A stretch of 39,587 nucleotides of DNA from Microcystis aeruginosa W13-11 (GCA_009995705.1 JAADBR010000024.1:1-39587), one strand, 5' to 3'. Counted from the first letter of the stretch, positions 9,999-18,718 are shown. The notes: generated by a model from the letters alone, not told the origin. A program made the numbers and translations.

Positions 9999-12185
9999 AT
10001 GACAAACGAAAAACTGAGATTTATCGATCTTTTTGCTGGTATTGGAGGATTTAGATTAGCTTTTGAGAGCGTTGGTTATGACTGTGTATATTCTTGTGAA
10101 ATAGACGATAACTGTCGAAAAGTATATTTCAATAATTTTCAAGAAATTCCCGATCAAGATATTAGGAAAATTGCTATCCATGACCTACCTGATTTTGAAG
10201 TGTTGACAGCAGGATTTCCCTGTCAACCCTTTAGCATTTCTGGAAAACGAGCTGGATTTAGAGATACAAGGGGAACTCTATTTTTTCACATCTGCGAAAT
10301 AGTCGAATTAAAAAAGCCGAAAATAATTCTTCTGGAAAATGTTAAACACCTAATTCACCTCGACAAAGGCAAAAACTTAGATATTATTTTGCGTTCTTTG
10401 GAAGAACTGGGTTATTTAGTTGATTATAAGCTCTTAAATGCCAAGGATTTTGGTGTGCCGCAAAATCGAGAAAGAATTATTATTATTGCTACCCAAAATA
10501 AAAAATTTAATTTCAACTCATTAAAATATACTTCACCAATACCTAAGTTACGGGATTTTCTGTCTCCTCAAGGCAATTTTGAATACTTAGATAAAAAAGA
10601 ATATACTCTCATTGATAATCCTACCTTACAACCATCAGGATTAATTTTTGTCGGGTATCGCAATAAAAGTATCTGGAAAAAAGGTATCAGACCAAATACA
10701 GAACATTTATCCCGGGTTCATCATCAACCTAACCGAATTTATTCGATCGATGGAGTACATCCCACTATACCATCTCAGGAAACATCTGGACGTTTTTTTA
10801 TTTATATACCCGAACAAGATCAGGTGCGTAAATTAACTATCCAAGAATGCTATCGACTGATGAAGTTTCCCGATAGTTTTCAAATTCATCCTAACTTAGC
10901 TGAGTCTTATAAACAGGTGGGTAATTCGGTTTGTATTCCCATGATTCAAGAGTTGGCTATTGCCATTAAGAAACATATTTTTGAAACCAATTCTAGAGTA
11001 TCCTTAAAGGAGTTTTCTTTTTCTGGTCAGAATATTCAATTGGAAATTATCGGATTAGATTTTATGAACCATAAAGACAAGTTATTAGAAATTTACGACC
11101 AATGCTTAAATTTAGATGATCGGCAACCACTGCTCCCTCAACCCTATCAAAACTATATCCAACAAATTGCTACTAATTGCTCAAAACAAAAGGGAGTTTA
11201 TACAGTTTTAATAACTTTATTAGTTCATAAAATTCTCTGTCCTAATCAAGATATTAGATACCATCAAACTAATTTACCCGGAGGATTTTCAGGAAGAACT
11301 ATTGATACTCAGTATATTACTCCCACCTTGAAACAATTGGGATTACCAGCTATGGCAGAAAGTGGCTGGCTAACTCGTTCTTTAGAACAACCCTTTCCCT
11401 ATACTTTAGATTATCAAGGTAAAATTAGTAATCAAAAAACCAAAGATGCTTTTCTGGGTTTAATTGATTTTATTGAAACTAATCCTCAACAAGCTGAAGT
11501 TATTTTAAGGCTTTTACTTCATCAAGTTAATCAGATTATCCAGACCCAAAAGATTAAAATTTTGAAGATAGATAATCCTGAACCTTTTGATATCAACACT
11601 TTGAGCAGTTGCCTAGAAAATCATTTTAGTTTCAATTATCAAACTCGCGGAGCTTCCAAATTACCTGTTTTAGCACTATATGCAATTTATCAAAGGTTAA
11701 TTATAGAAGTAGAAAGATACAAATCCTGCATATTAAAACCTCTAGGCAGTCACACAGCTTCTGATTTAACTTCTGGTAGTGCAGGAGATATTGAGATTTT
11801 TGATAAAAATAAACAATTAGTAGAAGTTATTGAAATTAAGCATGATAAGTACATTGATTTACAAATTCTCCGAATTGCCAAAGATAAAATTATTAAATTT
11901 AATCCGAGAAGATATTATATCCTATCATCTTTTGATGTTAAACCCACAGAAGTGGAGTTAATCATGTCCGAGATTCAAACTATCAAAAACAACGATGGTT
12001 GTCAAATAATCACCAATGGTGTTATACCGACAATTAAATATTATCTGAGACTGATATCATCTCCAGAAGAATTTGTCAATAGCTATTCCCATCTAATTGA
12101 AATAGATTCGGAATTACAAACTATTCATAAATTAAAATGGAACGAAATTTTATCTAATCTTATTTCTCCAATTGAACAAATCTAA
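9999..12185 (+). CDS. Single-chain DNA (cytosine-5) methyltransferase / PD-(D/E)xK endonuclease fusion
   Basis: From ATG 9999 the product has 728 residues. Residues 1-330 are a C5 DNA methyltransferase: motif I FAGIGGF (12-18), motif IV GFPCQPFS with catalytic Cys75, motif VI ENV (113-115), motif VIII QNRERI (155-160), a short target-recognition region, and motif X QVGNSV (306-311). Residues 350-728 look like a type II restriction endonuclease. GDIEI then VIEIKH gives Asp597, Glu612 and Lys614, a PD-(D/E)xK active site, preceded by RTIDTQYITPTLKQLGLPAM. The second half recalls the SacI-like endonucleases, which I hold loosely. A restriction and a protecting enzyme in one chain would act on the same site. 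An in-frame start at 9924 would add 25 residues, but the ATG is before the conserved motif. Confidence 0.85.
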   Translation: MTNEKLRFIDLFAGIGGFRLAFESVGYDCVYSCEIDDNCRKVYFNNFQEIPDQDIRKIAIHDLPDFEVLTAGFPCQPFSISGKRAGFRDTRGTLFFHICEIVELKKPKIILLENVKHLIHLDKGKNLDIILRSLEELGYLVDYKLLNAKDFGVPQNRERIIIIATQNKKFNFNSLKYTSPIPKLRDFLSPQGNFEYLDKKEYTLIDNPTLQPSGLIFVGYRNKSIWKKGIRPNTEHLSRVHHQPNRIYSIDGVHPTIPSQETSGRFFIYIPEQDQVRKLTIQECYRLMKFPDSFQIHPNLAESYKQVGNSVCIPMIQELAIAIKKHIFETNSRVSLKEFSFSGQNIQLEIIGLDFMNHKDKLLEIYDQCLNLDDRQPLLPQPYQNYIQQIATNCSKQKGVYTVLITLLVHKILCPNQDIRYHQTNLPGGFSGRTIDTQYITPTLKQLGLPAMAESGWLTRSLEQPFPYTLDYQGKISNQKTKDAFLGLIDFIETNPQQAEVILRLLLHQVNQIIQTQKIKILKIDNPEPFDINTLSSCLENHFSFNYQTRGASKLPVLALYAIYQRLIIEVERYKSCILKPLGSHTASDLTSGSAGDIEIFDKNKQLVEVIEIKHDKYIDLQILRIAKDKIIKFNPRRYYILSSFDVKPTEVELIMSEIQTIKNNDGCQIITNGVIPTIKYYLRLISSPEEFVNSYSHLIEIDSELQTIHKLKWNEILSNLISPIEQI

Positions 12186-12248
12186 ACTAACGAGCTATAC
12201 TATGGCCAAAATATACCATCGCTGGTGATAGCCTTTCTCAAGATAAAG

Positions 12249-12327
12249 TGTAACCTAATTTGGTATCGACTACCGACACCCGACACTCCAAAATCTGTCC
12301 CCACCAACAAACTTTTTCAGCAAACGC
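12249..12327 (-). repeat. Diverged MITE end, same family as 18.7 and 31.5 kb
   Basis: Read on the minus strand from 12327, the sequence begins GTTTGCTGAAAAAGTTTG, then GGTGGGGACAG and GTGTCGGGTGTCGGT. These follow the order of the left end of the intact elements at 18719 and 31727 (GTCTGCTGAAAAAGTTTTT, TGGGGACAG, GTGTGGGGTGTAGG). Only this end is recognisable. It directly abuts the duplicated methyltransferase fragment. Confidence 0.6.
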
Positions 12328-12624
12328 TACTTTGGCTATCTCTGGGGTCATAATTTTGCAATGACAAACGAAAAACTGAGATTTATCGATCTTTTTGCCG
12401 GTATTGGAGGATTTAGATTAGCTTTTGAGAGCGTTTGAAATAGACGAGAACTGTCGAAAAGTATATTTCAATAATTTTCAAGAAATTCCCGATGACCTGC
12501 CTGATTTTGAAGTGTTGACAGCAGGATTTCCCTGTCAACCCTTTAGCATTTCTGGAAAACGAGCCAGATTTAGAGAGACAAGGGGAACTCTATTTTTTCA
12601 CATCTGCGAAATAGTGGAATTAAA
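12328..12624 (+). pseudogene. Decayed partial duplicate of the methyltransferase 5' end
   Basis: This stretch matches 9966-10312 at nearly every base, including 33 bases upstream of the ATG (here at 12361) and the first 100 or so codons, through motif I and GFPCQPFS. Relative to the full copy it lacks 23 bases after AGAGCGTT, which shifts the frame, and 27 bases after CCCGAT, which removes nine codons, and carries several substitutions. It stops abruptly after GAATTAAA. It cannot make a methyltransferase. Its left edge touches a MITE end, which suggests the copy was made or bounded by that element. Confidence 0.88.
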
Positions 12625-12639
12625 GCAAGATACAAGCAA

Positions 12640-12840
12640 TTAATCAATATTTAGCATCTTCTTAACCTCATCTAGAGAATAAGTTTGACTATCTTTTTCT
12701 TCTTCTTTTGCTTGTATTAAATACTCCAAATCCTCTAAGTCTTCTAAGATTTCTTTAATTTTCATACACTCCTCATAGGTTAAAAAAGCAAATTCTTTTT
12801 TGCCATTTTTGATTAAGAATTCAGGATGTAATTCAATCAT
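12640..12840 (-). CDS. Small antitoxin of a RelE-type system
   Basis: A 66-residue acidic protein: MIELHPEFLIKNGKKEFAFL, then YEECMKIKEILEDLEDLEYL, ending in DEVKKMLNID. This H-P-x-x-L-x-K-N-G-K-K-E-F-A-x-L pattern is the N-terminus of a cyanobacterial antitoxin family found with RelE/ParE toxins, with a Phd/YefM-like fold and an acidic toxin-binding tail. AAGGAGAAAACA precedes the ATG. Upstream on the same strand is the C-terminal end of a RelE-like toxin, so the order here would be toxin then antitoxin. The toxin is truncated, so the antitoxin is orphaned. It could still be expressed and protect against related toxins. Confidence 0.7.
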   Translation of the reverse strand: MIELHPEFLIKNGKKEFAFLTYEECMKIKEILEDLEDLEYLIQAKEEEKDSQTYSLDEVKKMLNID

Positions 12841-12855
12841 TGTTTTCTCCTTAAT

Positions 12856-12975
12856 TTAATTGTAGATATTTTGTCGATGTTTAACACGATAAATCACTAA
12901 AGTGATTTCTTCAACCTCAAACAGAATTCGATAGTTACCCACCCTTAAGCGATAATTAAATGAAAATATAGCCCA
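12856..12975 (-). pseudogene. C-terminal remnant of a RelE/ParE toxin
   Basis: Read on the minus strand, the frame ending at the TAA (12856-12858) gives SFNYRLRVGNYRILFEVEEI followed by TLVIYRVKHRQNIYN. The RLRVGNYRI and V-x-H-R-x-x-x-Y-N words are the C-terminal core of RelE-family ribosome-dependent mRNA interferases, including the Arg and the final basic residues that act on mRNA. A stop interrupts the frame about 40 codons in, and no N-terminal half is readable. It ends 15 bases before the antitoxin gene. The fragment is too short for any standard gene call. Confidence 0.68.
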
Positions 12976-13028
12976 TTACATTTGATTAGCCTACCCTACC
13001 AGATCTGACAACTTCAATCAATGTGCAT

Positions 13029-13085
13029 GGTGCGTTCCCAAAAATCCATCGGTGGAGTGGTAGAAGTGGCATTAGGGAACGCACC
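13029..13085. repeat. GGTGCGTTCCC inverted repeat
   Basis: Perfect 11-base arms GGTGCGTTCCC (13029-13039) and GGGAACGCACC (13075-13085) enclose 35 bases. It shares its outer GGTGCGTT with the palindrome after glsF. It may be a MITE remnant or a weak transcript end for the minus-strand glycosyltransferase ending at 13208. The open frame reading through it has no homology features. Confidence 0.65.
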
Positions 13086-13207
13086 CTACGGCTACCTAAT
13101 CTTTTTAAATCTTTTTCAGTGGCGGCTGTTATCAGTTAAACTCCTATTAGTTGAATTTTTCTGGACTCGATTCGATACCTTATTGATTGCGGATAACTTT
13201 CTCATTA

Positions 13208-15346
13208 TCAACTTCCCTGCCAGATTTTTAAATAGGCATTTTCCATATTTTCAGCAAATTTTTTCCCTTGCCAGAGGGGAGCTATGTCACGATTTCCTAA
13301 CAGTTGATGGCTGATGTTTTGACGAAGGGAGCGATCGAGTCCTAATTTTACTCCCCAGTGGATATATTCTGCCTCATTCCAGCCAATTCCGGCTTCAATA
13401 CCGGCATTAATCATAAAAGTATAACTATTGCGGGCGGAAAATTGTTCTCCTACCAATGTAACTAAAGGGATTCCTTGCCATAAAACTTCTAAGGTGGTGG
13501 TAGCGCCATTGTAGGGATAGGTATCTAATACCACATCGGCAATCTGTAAATTAGCGCGATGGGTATATTCATCTATATCTCTCGGCAAAAATCGCAATCT
13601 TTGGGGATTAACTCCCTCCCGAATCGCTATTTCAGTAAATAATTCTTGAATTTTTTCAGTCTTACCGACTCCCTTAATCAGAAAATAACTATTAGGCACC
13701 TGTGCGAGAATTTTCATCTGAAGTTTAATAGTATCAGGATGGCGTTTCATGCCACTTTGTACGGAAAAATAGATGGTAGCATCGGGGGGAATTTCTAAAT
13801 CTTCTCGACGTAGATTGGGAGTGCCGATTTCAAAACCATCCACTGCTAAATATGTCTCTGGTAAACGATAGATTTTTTCTCGATAATATTCCTCCGCTTG
13901 CTGGGGTAAAACGTAGGGATCGGCGATATAGTAATCAATAGTTGCTAATCCAGAAGCATCCCAACCTAACCAGGTCACTTGTTTTGCTGCAGGTTTCATA
14001 GCCATAATCTGATTGGTGAGATTATGGGTTAAACTGTCTAAATCTACCAGAATATCTATCTGATCTTGTTGAATTTGCTGGGCAACTTCTAGGGGATTTT
14101 GAGCGGAGGGAAAATGACGGATAATATCTCGGCTATCCCGGAACCATTGACGGGTAATTTCATCTTCTTCTTGGTTAATAGTATAGATGGCTATTTGCAA
14201 TTTTTCTCGATCGTGATGGTGAATTAACCAACGACTTAACCAACCGACAGAATGATGTTTTAAGGTACTGGCAAGATAACCAATAGTTAGTTTTGCTTGA
14301 GCTTTTTTGCTTGTAATTAAAGGAGTTTTAAAACTATTATTATCAAGGAAAATTTCGGCGATGCGATTGGTTAATTGTCGATTGGCTAAAGCTCGATCGC
14401 CTAGGTAGGGTAGGGGACTAGAAATATTGAGAAAGCTAGTTTTAATAATCGGTTCTAAAGTGATATTTTTCTGACGGGTTAATTCCTGTAATAAATTATG
14501 ATACTCCTGATAAGTATGATCAATTTCTTGCCAAACTCCCCAGCACAAAAGTATCAACAAAATTAGATAATTACTGTATAACTTTAGGGTTGGAGTTAGA
14601 CAAATTTCTCGCAATTGATAGGCAGTTATCAAAGAATTATCAAAGTCTTCGGCTAAAATGTAGAGGTTAACTAACTGTTCTAAAAGACTCAGATCATTTG
14701 GTCTTAATTGCAGACAAAGTTTAATAATTTCTACTCCAAAAGCTGGACTTTGTTGCTCGTTGGTGACTCGTGCTGCTATCTGAAAAGCTTGCGGGATAAA
14801 ACTATCAGCTACTTCCTCTAGGTAAGGTAAACTAGCTTGAGCTAAATCTAAAGTTAATTTGTGGGGATATAAAAGACTTTTGAGAACTACATTTAAAAGC
14901 AATTCTCGCCTCGGATTATATCTGAGATTGTCTTGAATAGGATAATTAAGTAGTTCTTCTGGATCGAATATTTCTAAATCTAAAGCTAGGTCGAATAAAG
15001 CTAATAAATTATTAATTGACTTGGGAACAATTTCCTGTAGATGATAGCGAAAATATTCTACAGCTGCCAGATCACCTTTTCTTTGTTGTCGTCGCGCTTC
15101 TGTATCTAAAACCGCTTCTAATTCTGCTTGCCATTGCTTAACTTCTTCCGGATTACCTTCCCTTAAAACATTCTGCCACATCACCTGTGCCTCTGCTTCT
15201 AAATTTTGCAGAAGATAGGCAACTCCCAAGTACCAATAGTCAGAAATATTTTCAGGATTGTTATCGATTAGTTCCTCGTAGATTGCCACAACTTTAGGAT
15301 AATTTTCAGCAATTAAAGCTTGATAAGCGTCAGGATGCCAATTCAT
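13208..15346 (-). CDS. TPR-containing SPINDLY/OGT-like glycosyltransferase (GT41)
   Basis: From ATG 15346 the product has 712 residues. The first half has helical TPR-like repeats (AYQALIAENYPKVVAIYEEL, NPENISDYWYLGVAYLLQ). The second half is a GT41 catalytic region as in O-GlcNAc transferases: TIGYLASTLKHHSVGWLSRW, IDILVDLDSLTHN, AKQVTWLGW, then FSVQSGMKRHPDTI, and the nucleotide-binding LDTYPYNGATTTLEVLWQGI followed by PLVTLVGEQFSARNSYTF. The His and Lys positions typical of the family are present in these blocks. It probably transfers a sugar to Ser/Thr of proteins in the cytoplasm. A TTG at 15361 could add five residues. It starts 15 bases after the Uma2 gene stop and is likely co-transcribed with it. 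Confidence 0.85.
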   Translation of the reverse strand: MNWHPDAYQALIAENYPKVVAIYEELIDNNPENISDYWYLGVAYLLQNLEAEAQVMWQNVLREGNPEEVKQWQAELEAVLDTEARRQQRKGDLAAVEYFRYHLQEIVPKSINNLLALFDLALDLEIFDPEELLNYPIQDNLRYNPRRELLLNVVLKSLLYPHKLTLDLAQASLPYLEEVADSFIPQAFQIAARVTNEQQSPAFGVEIIKLCLQLRPNDLSLLEQLVNLYILAEDFDNSLITAYQLREICLTPTLKLYSNYLILLILLCWGVWQEIDHTYQEYHNLLQELTRQKNITLEPIIKTSFLNISSPLPYLGDRALANRQLTNRIAEIFLDNNSFKTPLITSKKAQAKLTIGYLASTLKHHSVGWLSRWLIHHHDREKLQIAIYTINQEEDEITRQWFRDSRDIIRHFPSAQNPLEVAQQIQQDQIDILVDLDSLTHNLTNQIMAMKPAAKQVTWLGWDASGLATIDYYIADPYVLPQQAEEYYREKIYRLPETYLAVDGFEIGTPNLRREDLEIPPDATIYFSVQSGMKRHPDTIKLQMKILAQVPNSYFLIKGVGKTEKIQELFTEIAIREGVNPQRLRFLPRDIDEYTHRANLQIADVVLDTYPYNGATTTLEVLWQGIPLVTLVGEQFSARNSYTFMINAGIEAGIGWNEAEYIHWGVKLGLDRSLRQNISHQLLGNRDIAPLWQGKKFAENMENAYLKIWQGS

Positions 15347-15361
15347 AGATTTAAATATCAA

Positions 15362-16054
15362 TTATTGTTTTTTTTGAGATAATATTTTCAGAAAATCTTG
15401 ATGTTCTTGACTGGCTAAACCTTGCTGTAAAACTGTCAAAACCTGTCCTAAGTTACCCGCTAATAGAGCATTAACATCTAACCAAAGACCGGGGAAAACC
15501 TGCGAGCAAATTATCCCTCGACTATCGGGTTCAAGTTTAATATATTCTCCAGCATTTAATCGAAACCAGTCTAATTGACGTTCATAAACTCGCCAAACAA
15601 GATATTCTTGCACTTGATTACGACGATAAACTCGCCATTTATTGTGGAGATCATAGGAAGCAGTAGAAGCGGCAATTTCTACGATTAATTCTGGCGCACC
15701 TTCGATATAATCATCATCACTAATAGTTGATTGTCCAGCAATTTTAATTCTTAGTAAAGCATCCGGCTGTACCTCATTATCTGCATCCAGACGCACTGTA
15801 GTATTATCCGCAGACATTACCCCAATTGTGGCAGCTTTATACACCCCTAACCAAGTTAAAATATCAGAATGAGGTTCTCCATGACTCCGCACTCGCACAG
15901 GAGAAGACATATAAACTATTCCTTCAATTAATTCGGCTTTTTTTACTTCAGAAAGGTTCTGATAACGACGCTCAAATTCCTGGCGACTTAGTTGATCACC
16001 ATTTTCTAAAGGAGGGGTTTTAGGGAGAGAATAAATAGGTTCAGAAGTGATCAT
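15362..16054 (-). CDS. Uma2 family (DUF820) putative nuclease
   Basis: The 230-residue protein has the Uma2 layout: FERRYQNLSEVKKAELIEGIVYM near the N-terminus, SADNTTVRLDADNEVQPDALLRI with the PD pair, then GAPELIVEIAASTASYD (E-x-A/K type) and VQEYLVWRVYERQLDWF. Uma2 proteins have a PD-(D/E)xK-type fold and are very numerous in cyanobacteria; their role is unsettled, with nuclease activity inferred from the fold. The ATG at 16054 is preferred over an upstream TTG at 16072. The stop lies just before the glycosyltransferase gene, so the two probably share a transcript. The gene immediately upstream region carries repeats. Confidence 0.85.
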   Translation of the reverse strand: MITSEPIYSLPKTPPLENGDQLSRQEFERRYQNLSEVKKAELIEGIVYMSSPVRVRSHGEPHSDILTWLGVYKAATIGVMSADNTTVRLDADNEVQPDALLRIKIAGQSTISDDDYIEGAPELIVEIAASTASYDLHNKWRVYRRNQVQEYLVWRVYERQLDWFRLNAGEYIKLEPDSRGIICSQVFPGLWLDVNALLAGNLGQVLTVLQQGLASQEHQDFLKILSQKKQ

Positions 16055-16122
16055 TTTATTTGGACCGAACAACAGTAAAGCTCAAAAATAATTGACTCAT
16101 AAGTAGGTAGGCACAATTATTT

Positions 16123-16244
16123 GTAGGATGGGTTAGCGCACTTCGTAACATGAGCGGGCCTTGGGTTTCATCCTTCAACCCAACCTACGTTCTGGAAACT
16201 GTCAACTTAAAACTTACATCTGATAACTGATAACTGATAACTGA
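16123..16244. repeat. GTAGGATGGGTT inverted repeat plus ATCAGTT tandem block
   Basis: Arms GTAGGATGGGTT (16123-16134) and AACCCAACCTAC (16177-16188) pair at 11 of 12 positions, the form of a small palindromic MITE. Directly after it, 16203-16244 reads CAACTTAAAACTTACATCTG and then three TGATAACTGA-like units. This second part is the reverse of the block at 3494 and matches one at about 30015-30065, so it belongs to a dispersed family. It lies between the Uma2 and argD genes, 2 bases before argD's stop. Confidence 0.7.
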
Positions 16245-16246
16245 AA

Positions 16247-17530
16247 TTAAACCACCTTAGCGATAGCAACTTCTAGCTTATCCATCGCCTCATCTACTTC
16301 TGTTTCCGAGACAATTAAAGGAGGTACAAAACGGAGAACTTTCGGACCTGCGGGAGCAATTAATAAACCCTCTGTCAAGGCTGCGTTAACAATAGTAGAT
16401 GAAACCAACTCACTTTCTGAATTAATTTCCAGACCATTAATTAAACCCCAACCGCGCACATCCACAAATAGATGGGGATATTGAGAAGCAATCACGCGTA
16501 AACGGCTGCGTAATTGTTCCCCTCGCTGCTGAACATTTTGCAGAATGTGATCCCGTTCAATGGTTTGTAATACTGTTAAAGCTGAGGCACAAGCGAACGG
16601 ATTACCCCCAAAGGTGCTCGCATGACTACCCGGCTCAAAGACATCACAGAATTTTCTGCACATCATTGCACCGATGGGAATACCCCCCGCTAAACCCTTA
16701 GCAGAAGTGAAAATATCCGGTTCTACTCCCAAATTCTCATAACCCCAGAGTTTACCAGTTCTTCCGACTCCCACCTGTACTTCATCAAAGACAAGCAAAA
16801 TGTTATTTTCGTCGCAAATTTGCCGTAAACGTTGGAAATATTCGATATCTCCAGGACGAACTCCCCCTTCACCCTGCAGCGGTTCCAACATAATCGCAGC
16901 CACCCGACGATTACCCTCATCGATATCAGCGATCGCATTTTCCACCGCTTCGATATCATTATAGGGAACATAGGCAAACCCCGGCATCAGGGGTTCAAAG
17001 TCTTTTTGGTACTTCGGTTGACCGGTTGCGGTGATGGTAGCTAAAGTCCGACCGTGAAAACTAGCGTGAGCGGTTAAAATAACCGGCTGTTCGAGGAAAT
17101 CTATCACTGTATGGGCATATTTCCGCACTAATTTAATCGCCGCTTCGTTCGCTTCCGCACCAGAATTACAGAAAAAGACTTTATCGGCGCAGGAATGATC
17201 GACAATCCATTTAGCTAGTTCCCCTTGTTCGGGAATGTAGTATAAATTCGAGACATGATGGAGTTTTTGGATTTGCTGACTAACCACTTCAACTAAAGCA
17301 GGGTGCGCGTGACCGAGGGTACAGGTGGCAATTCCTGCGACAAAATCAAGGTATTGTTTACCGGAAGTATCCCAGAGAAGACACCCCGCTCCCTTGGCGA
17401 TCGCAATAGGAAAACGACCATAAGTATTCATCACATAGCTGTTAAAACTATCTCGATCGAAGGGTTGATTCGGGTTTAAATTGGGAGTGGGATCAACTAG
17501 GGTTGGTTCTAAAAGGGTTTCTGGACTCAC
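16247..17530 (-). CDS. argD: Acetylornithine aminotransferase
   Basis: This 427-residue class III PLP aminotransferase converts N-acetylglutamate semialdehyde to N-acetylornithine with glutamate as donor, in arginine synthesis. Seen are the phosphate-binding SGAEANEAAIK (123-133), FHGRTLATITATGQ (158-170), the FDEVQVGVGRTG block with the cofactor Asp (249), and the Schiff-base lysine in TSAKG, Lys278. ASTFGGNPFACASAL follows. The N-terminus has about 20 extra residues before the conserved start, usual in cyanobacterial members. The ATG has a clear GGAGTTCCCCAGTG context. Family aminotransferases for ornithine or succinylornithine look alike, but ArgD is the standard cyanobacterial form. The potassium channel gene is divergent from it. 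Confidence 0.9.
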   Translation of the reverse strand: MSPETLLEPTLVDPTPNLNPNQPFDRDSFNSYVMNTYGRFPIAIAKGAGCLLWDTSGKQYLDFVAGIATCTLGHAHPALVEVVSQQIQKLHHVSNLYYIPEQGELAKWIVDHSCADKVFFCNSGAEANEAAIKLVRKYAHTVIDFLEQPVILTAHASFHGRTLATITATGQPKYQKDFEPLMPGFAYVPYNDIEAVENAIADIDEGNRRVAAIMLEPLQGEGGVRPGDIEYFQRLRQICDENNILLVFDEVQVGVGRTGKLWGYENLGVEPDIFTSAKGLAGGIPIGAMMCRKFCDVFEPGSHASTFGGNPFACASALTVLQTIERDHILQNVQQRGEQLRSRLRVIASQYPHLFVDVRGWGLINGLEINSESELVSSTIVNAALTEGLLIAPAGPKVLRFVPPLIVSETEVDEAMDKLEVAIAKVV

Positions 17531-17656
17531 TGGGGAACTCCTGCGCGATTAGACATAGGGGGAATTATAATCAAATCCGTCTGAGAAGGACGGGTTATTT
17601 AGATTAAAAACTGATTTCATTGTAAGTTACTAGACAGTCTTAGGGGTGAATTTTGC

Positions 17657-18715
17657 TTGTCTATCAGTGAAGATAAATATCGTCGTCTGCGTCAGGAATT
17701 AATCGGGGGAATTTTTGCCCTGATCGTGGTGTTTTTGCTGGGTACGTTTTGGTATCATCTGATCGAGGGTTGGAGTTTGCTAGATTCGGCCTATATGACG
17801 ATTAGTACCCTCGCTACCGTCGGTTTTGGCGAAATTAATCCCCTAGGTGAACGGGGACGACTGTTTACAATGGTTTTGATTATCATGGGAGTAGTCAGCA
17901 TCGGTTATATTGTTAATCGCTTGACCGAAGCTTTAATTCAAGGCTATTTTCAAGAGGGGCTCAAACAGAGACAGGAGAAACGCTTGATTGATCGACTATC
18001 GGAACATTATATCATCTGTGGTTTGGGTCGCACGGGCAGACAGGTAGCGATCGAATTTTACGCAGAAAATATTCCTTTTGTAGTCATTGATACAGACCCC
18101 CTACAGGTAAATCGGGCCAAAGAATTAAATTATATTGTTGTTCAAGGAGATGCCACCTTAGATAAATCTTTACAAATGGCAGGAATCGAACGCGCTATTT
18201 GTATTGTGGCCGCTTTAACTTCCGATGCGGAGAATTTATATACAGTTTTGTCTGCTAAAACTCTTAATCCAAAAATTCGCGCCATTGCTAGGGCCAGTAC
18301 CGAAGAAGCAGTACAAAAATTACAACGGGCCGGGGCCGATGCGGTAGTATCTCCCTATATTACCGGTGGTAGAAGATTAGCGGCTGCGGCCCTACGACCC
18401 CAGGTGATGGATTTTGTGGATGGGATTTTAACCGGAACCGATCGATCGTTTTATATGGAAGAATTTTTAATCGATCCGAGGACTTGTCCTTGTGTCGGTT
18501 TAAGTCTTAGTCAAGCACATTTAAGATCTCGATCGGGGGCCTTAGTTTTGGCTATACGTCGCGCTGATGGTACGCTGATAGGGGGACCGACTGGCGATAC
18601 GGAATTAATGGCTGGGGATCTGTTAATTTGTATGGGAACGGCCGAACAATTACGCAGTTTAACTCAGATTTTAATCCCCATGCGATCGGATGGTTTACGT
18701 TTACCAAAGCATTAG
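17657..18715 (+). CDS. Two-TM potassium channel with RCK domain
   Basis: The 352-residue product has TM1 (about 16-35), a pore helix and selectivity filter TVGFGE (54-59), and TM2 (about 69-88), the layout of MthK- and KcsA-like K+ channels. A cytoplasmic RCK (TrkA-N) domain follows with the dinucleotide motif CGLGRTGRQ (121-129), and a TrkA-C-like region from about 245 to the end. It would form a gated K+ (or cation) channel of the inner membrane. The start is TTG, preceded by AGGGGTGAATTTTGC; the first in-frame ATG lies in the pore, so TTG must be right. Its stop abuts the MITE's flanking duplication at 18709-18718. Confidence 0.88.
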   Translation: MSISEDKYRRLRQELIGGIFALIVVFLLGTFWYHLIEGWSLLDSAYMTISTLATVGFGEINPLGERGRLFTMVLIIMGVVSIGYIVNRLTEALIQGYFQEGLKQRQEKRLIDRLSEHYIICGLGRTGRQVAIEFYAENIPFVVIDTDPLQVNRAKELNYIVVQGDATLDKSLQMAGIERAICIVAALTSDAENLYTVLSAKTLNPKIRAIARASTEEAVQKLQRAGADAVVSPYITGGRRLAAAALRPQVMDFVDGILTGTDRSFYMEEFLIDPRTCPCVGLSLSQAHLRSRSGALVLAIRRADGTLIGGPTGDTELMAGDLLICMGTAEQLRSLTQILIPMRSDGLRLPKH

Positions 18716-18718
18716 TTA

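Noticed and set aside
12425..12643. A 72-codon frame with methyltransferase motifs that could pass for a small methyltransferase.
   Set aside because: It is the out-of-frame remainder of the duplicated 5' end and lacks the cofactor motif and most of the domain.
13021..13314. A 97-codon plus-strand frame across the GGTGCGTTCCC repeat.
   Set aside because: It runs through an inverted repeat and into the end of the glycosyltransferase on the other strand.
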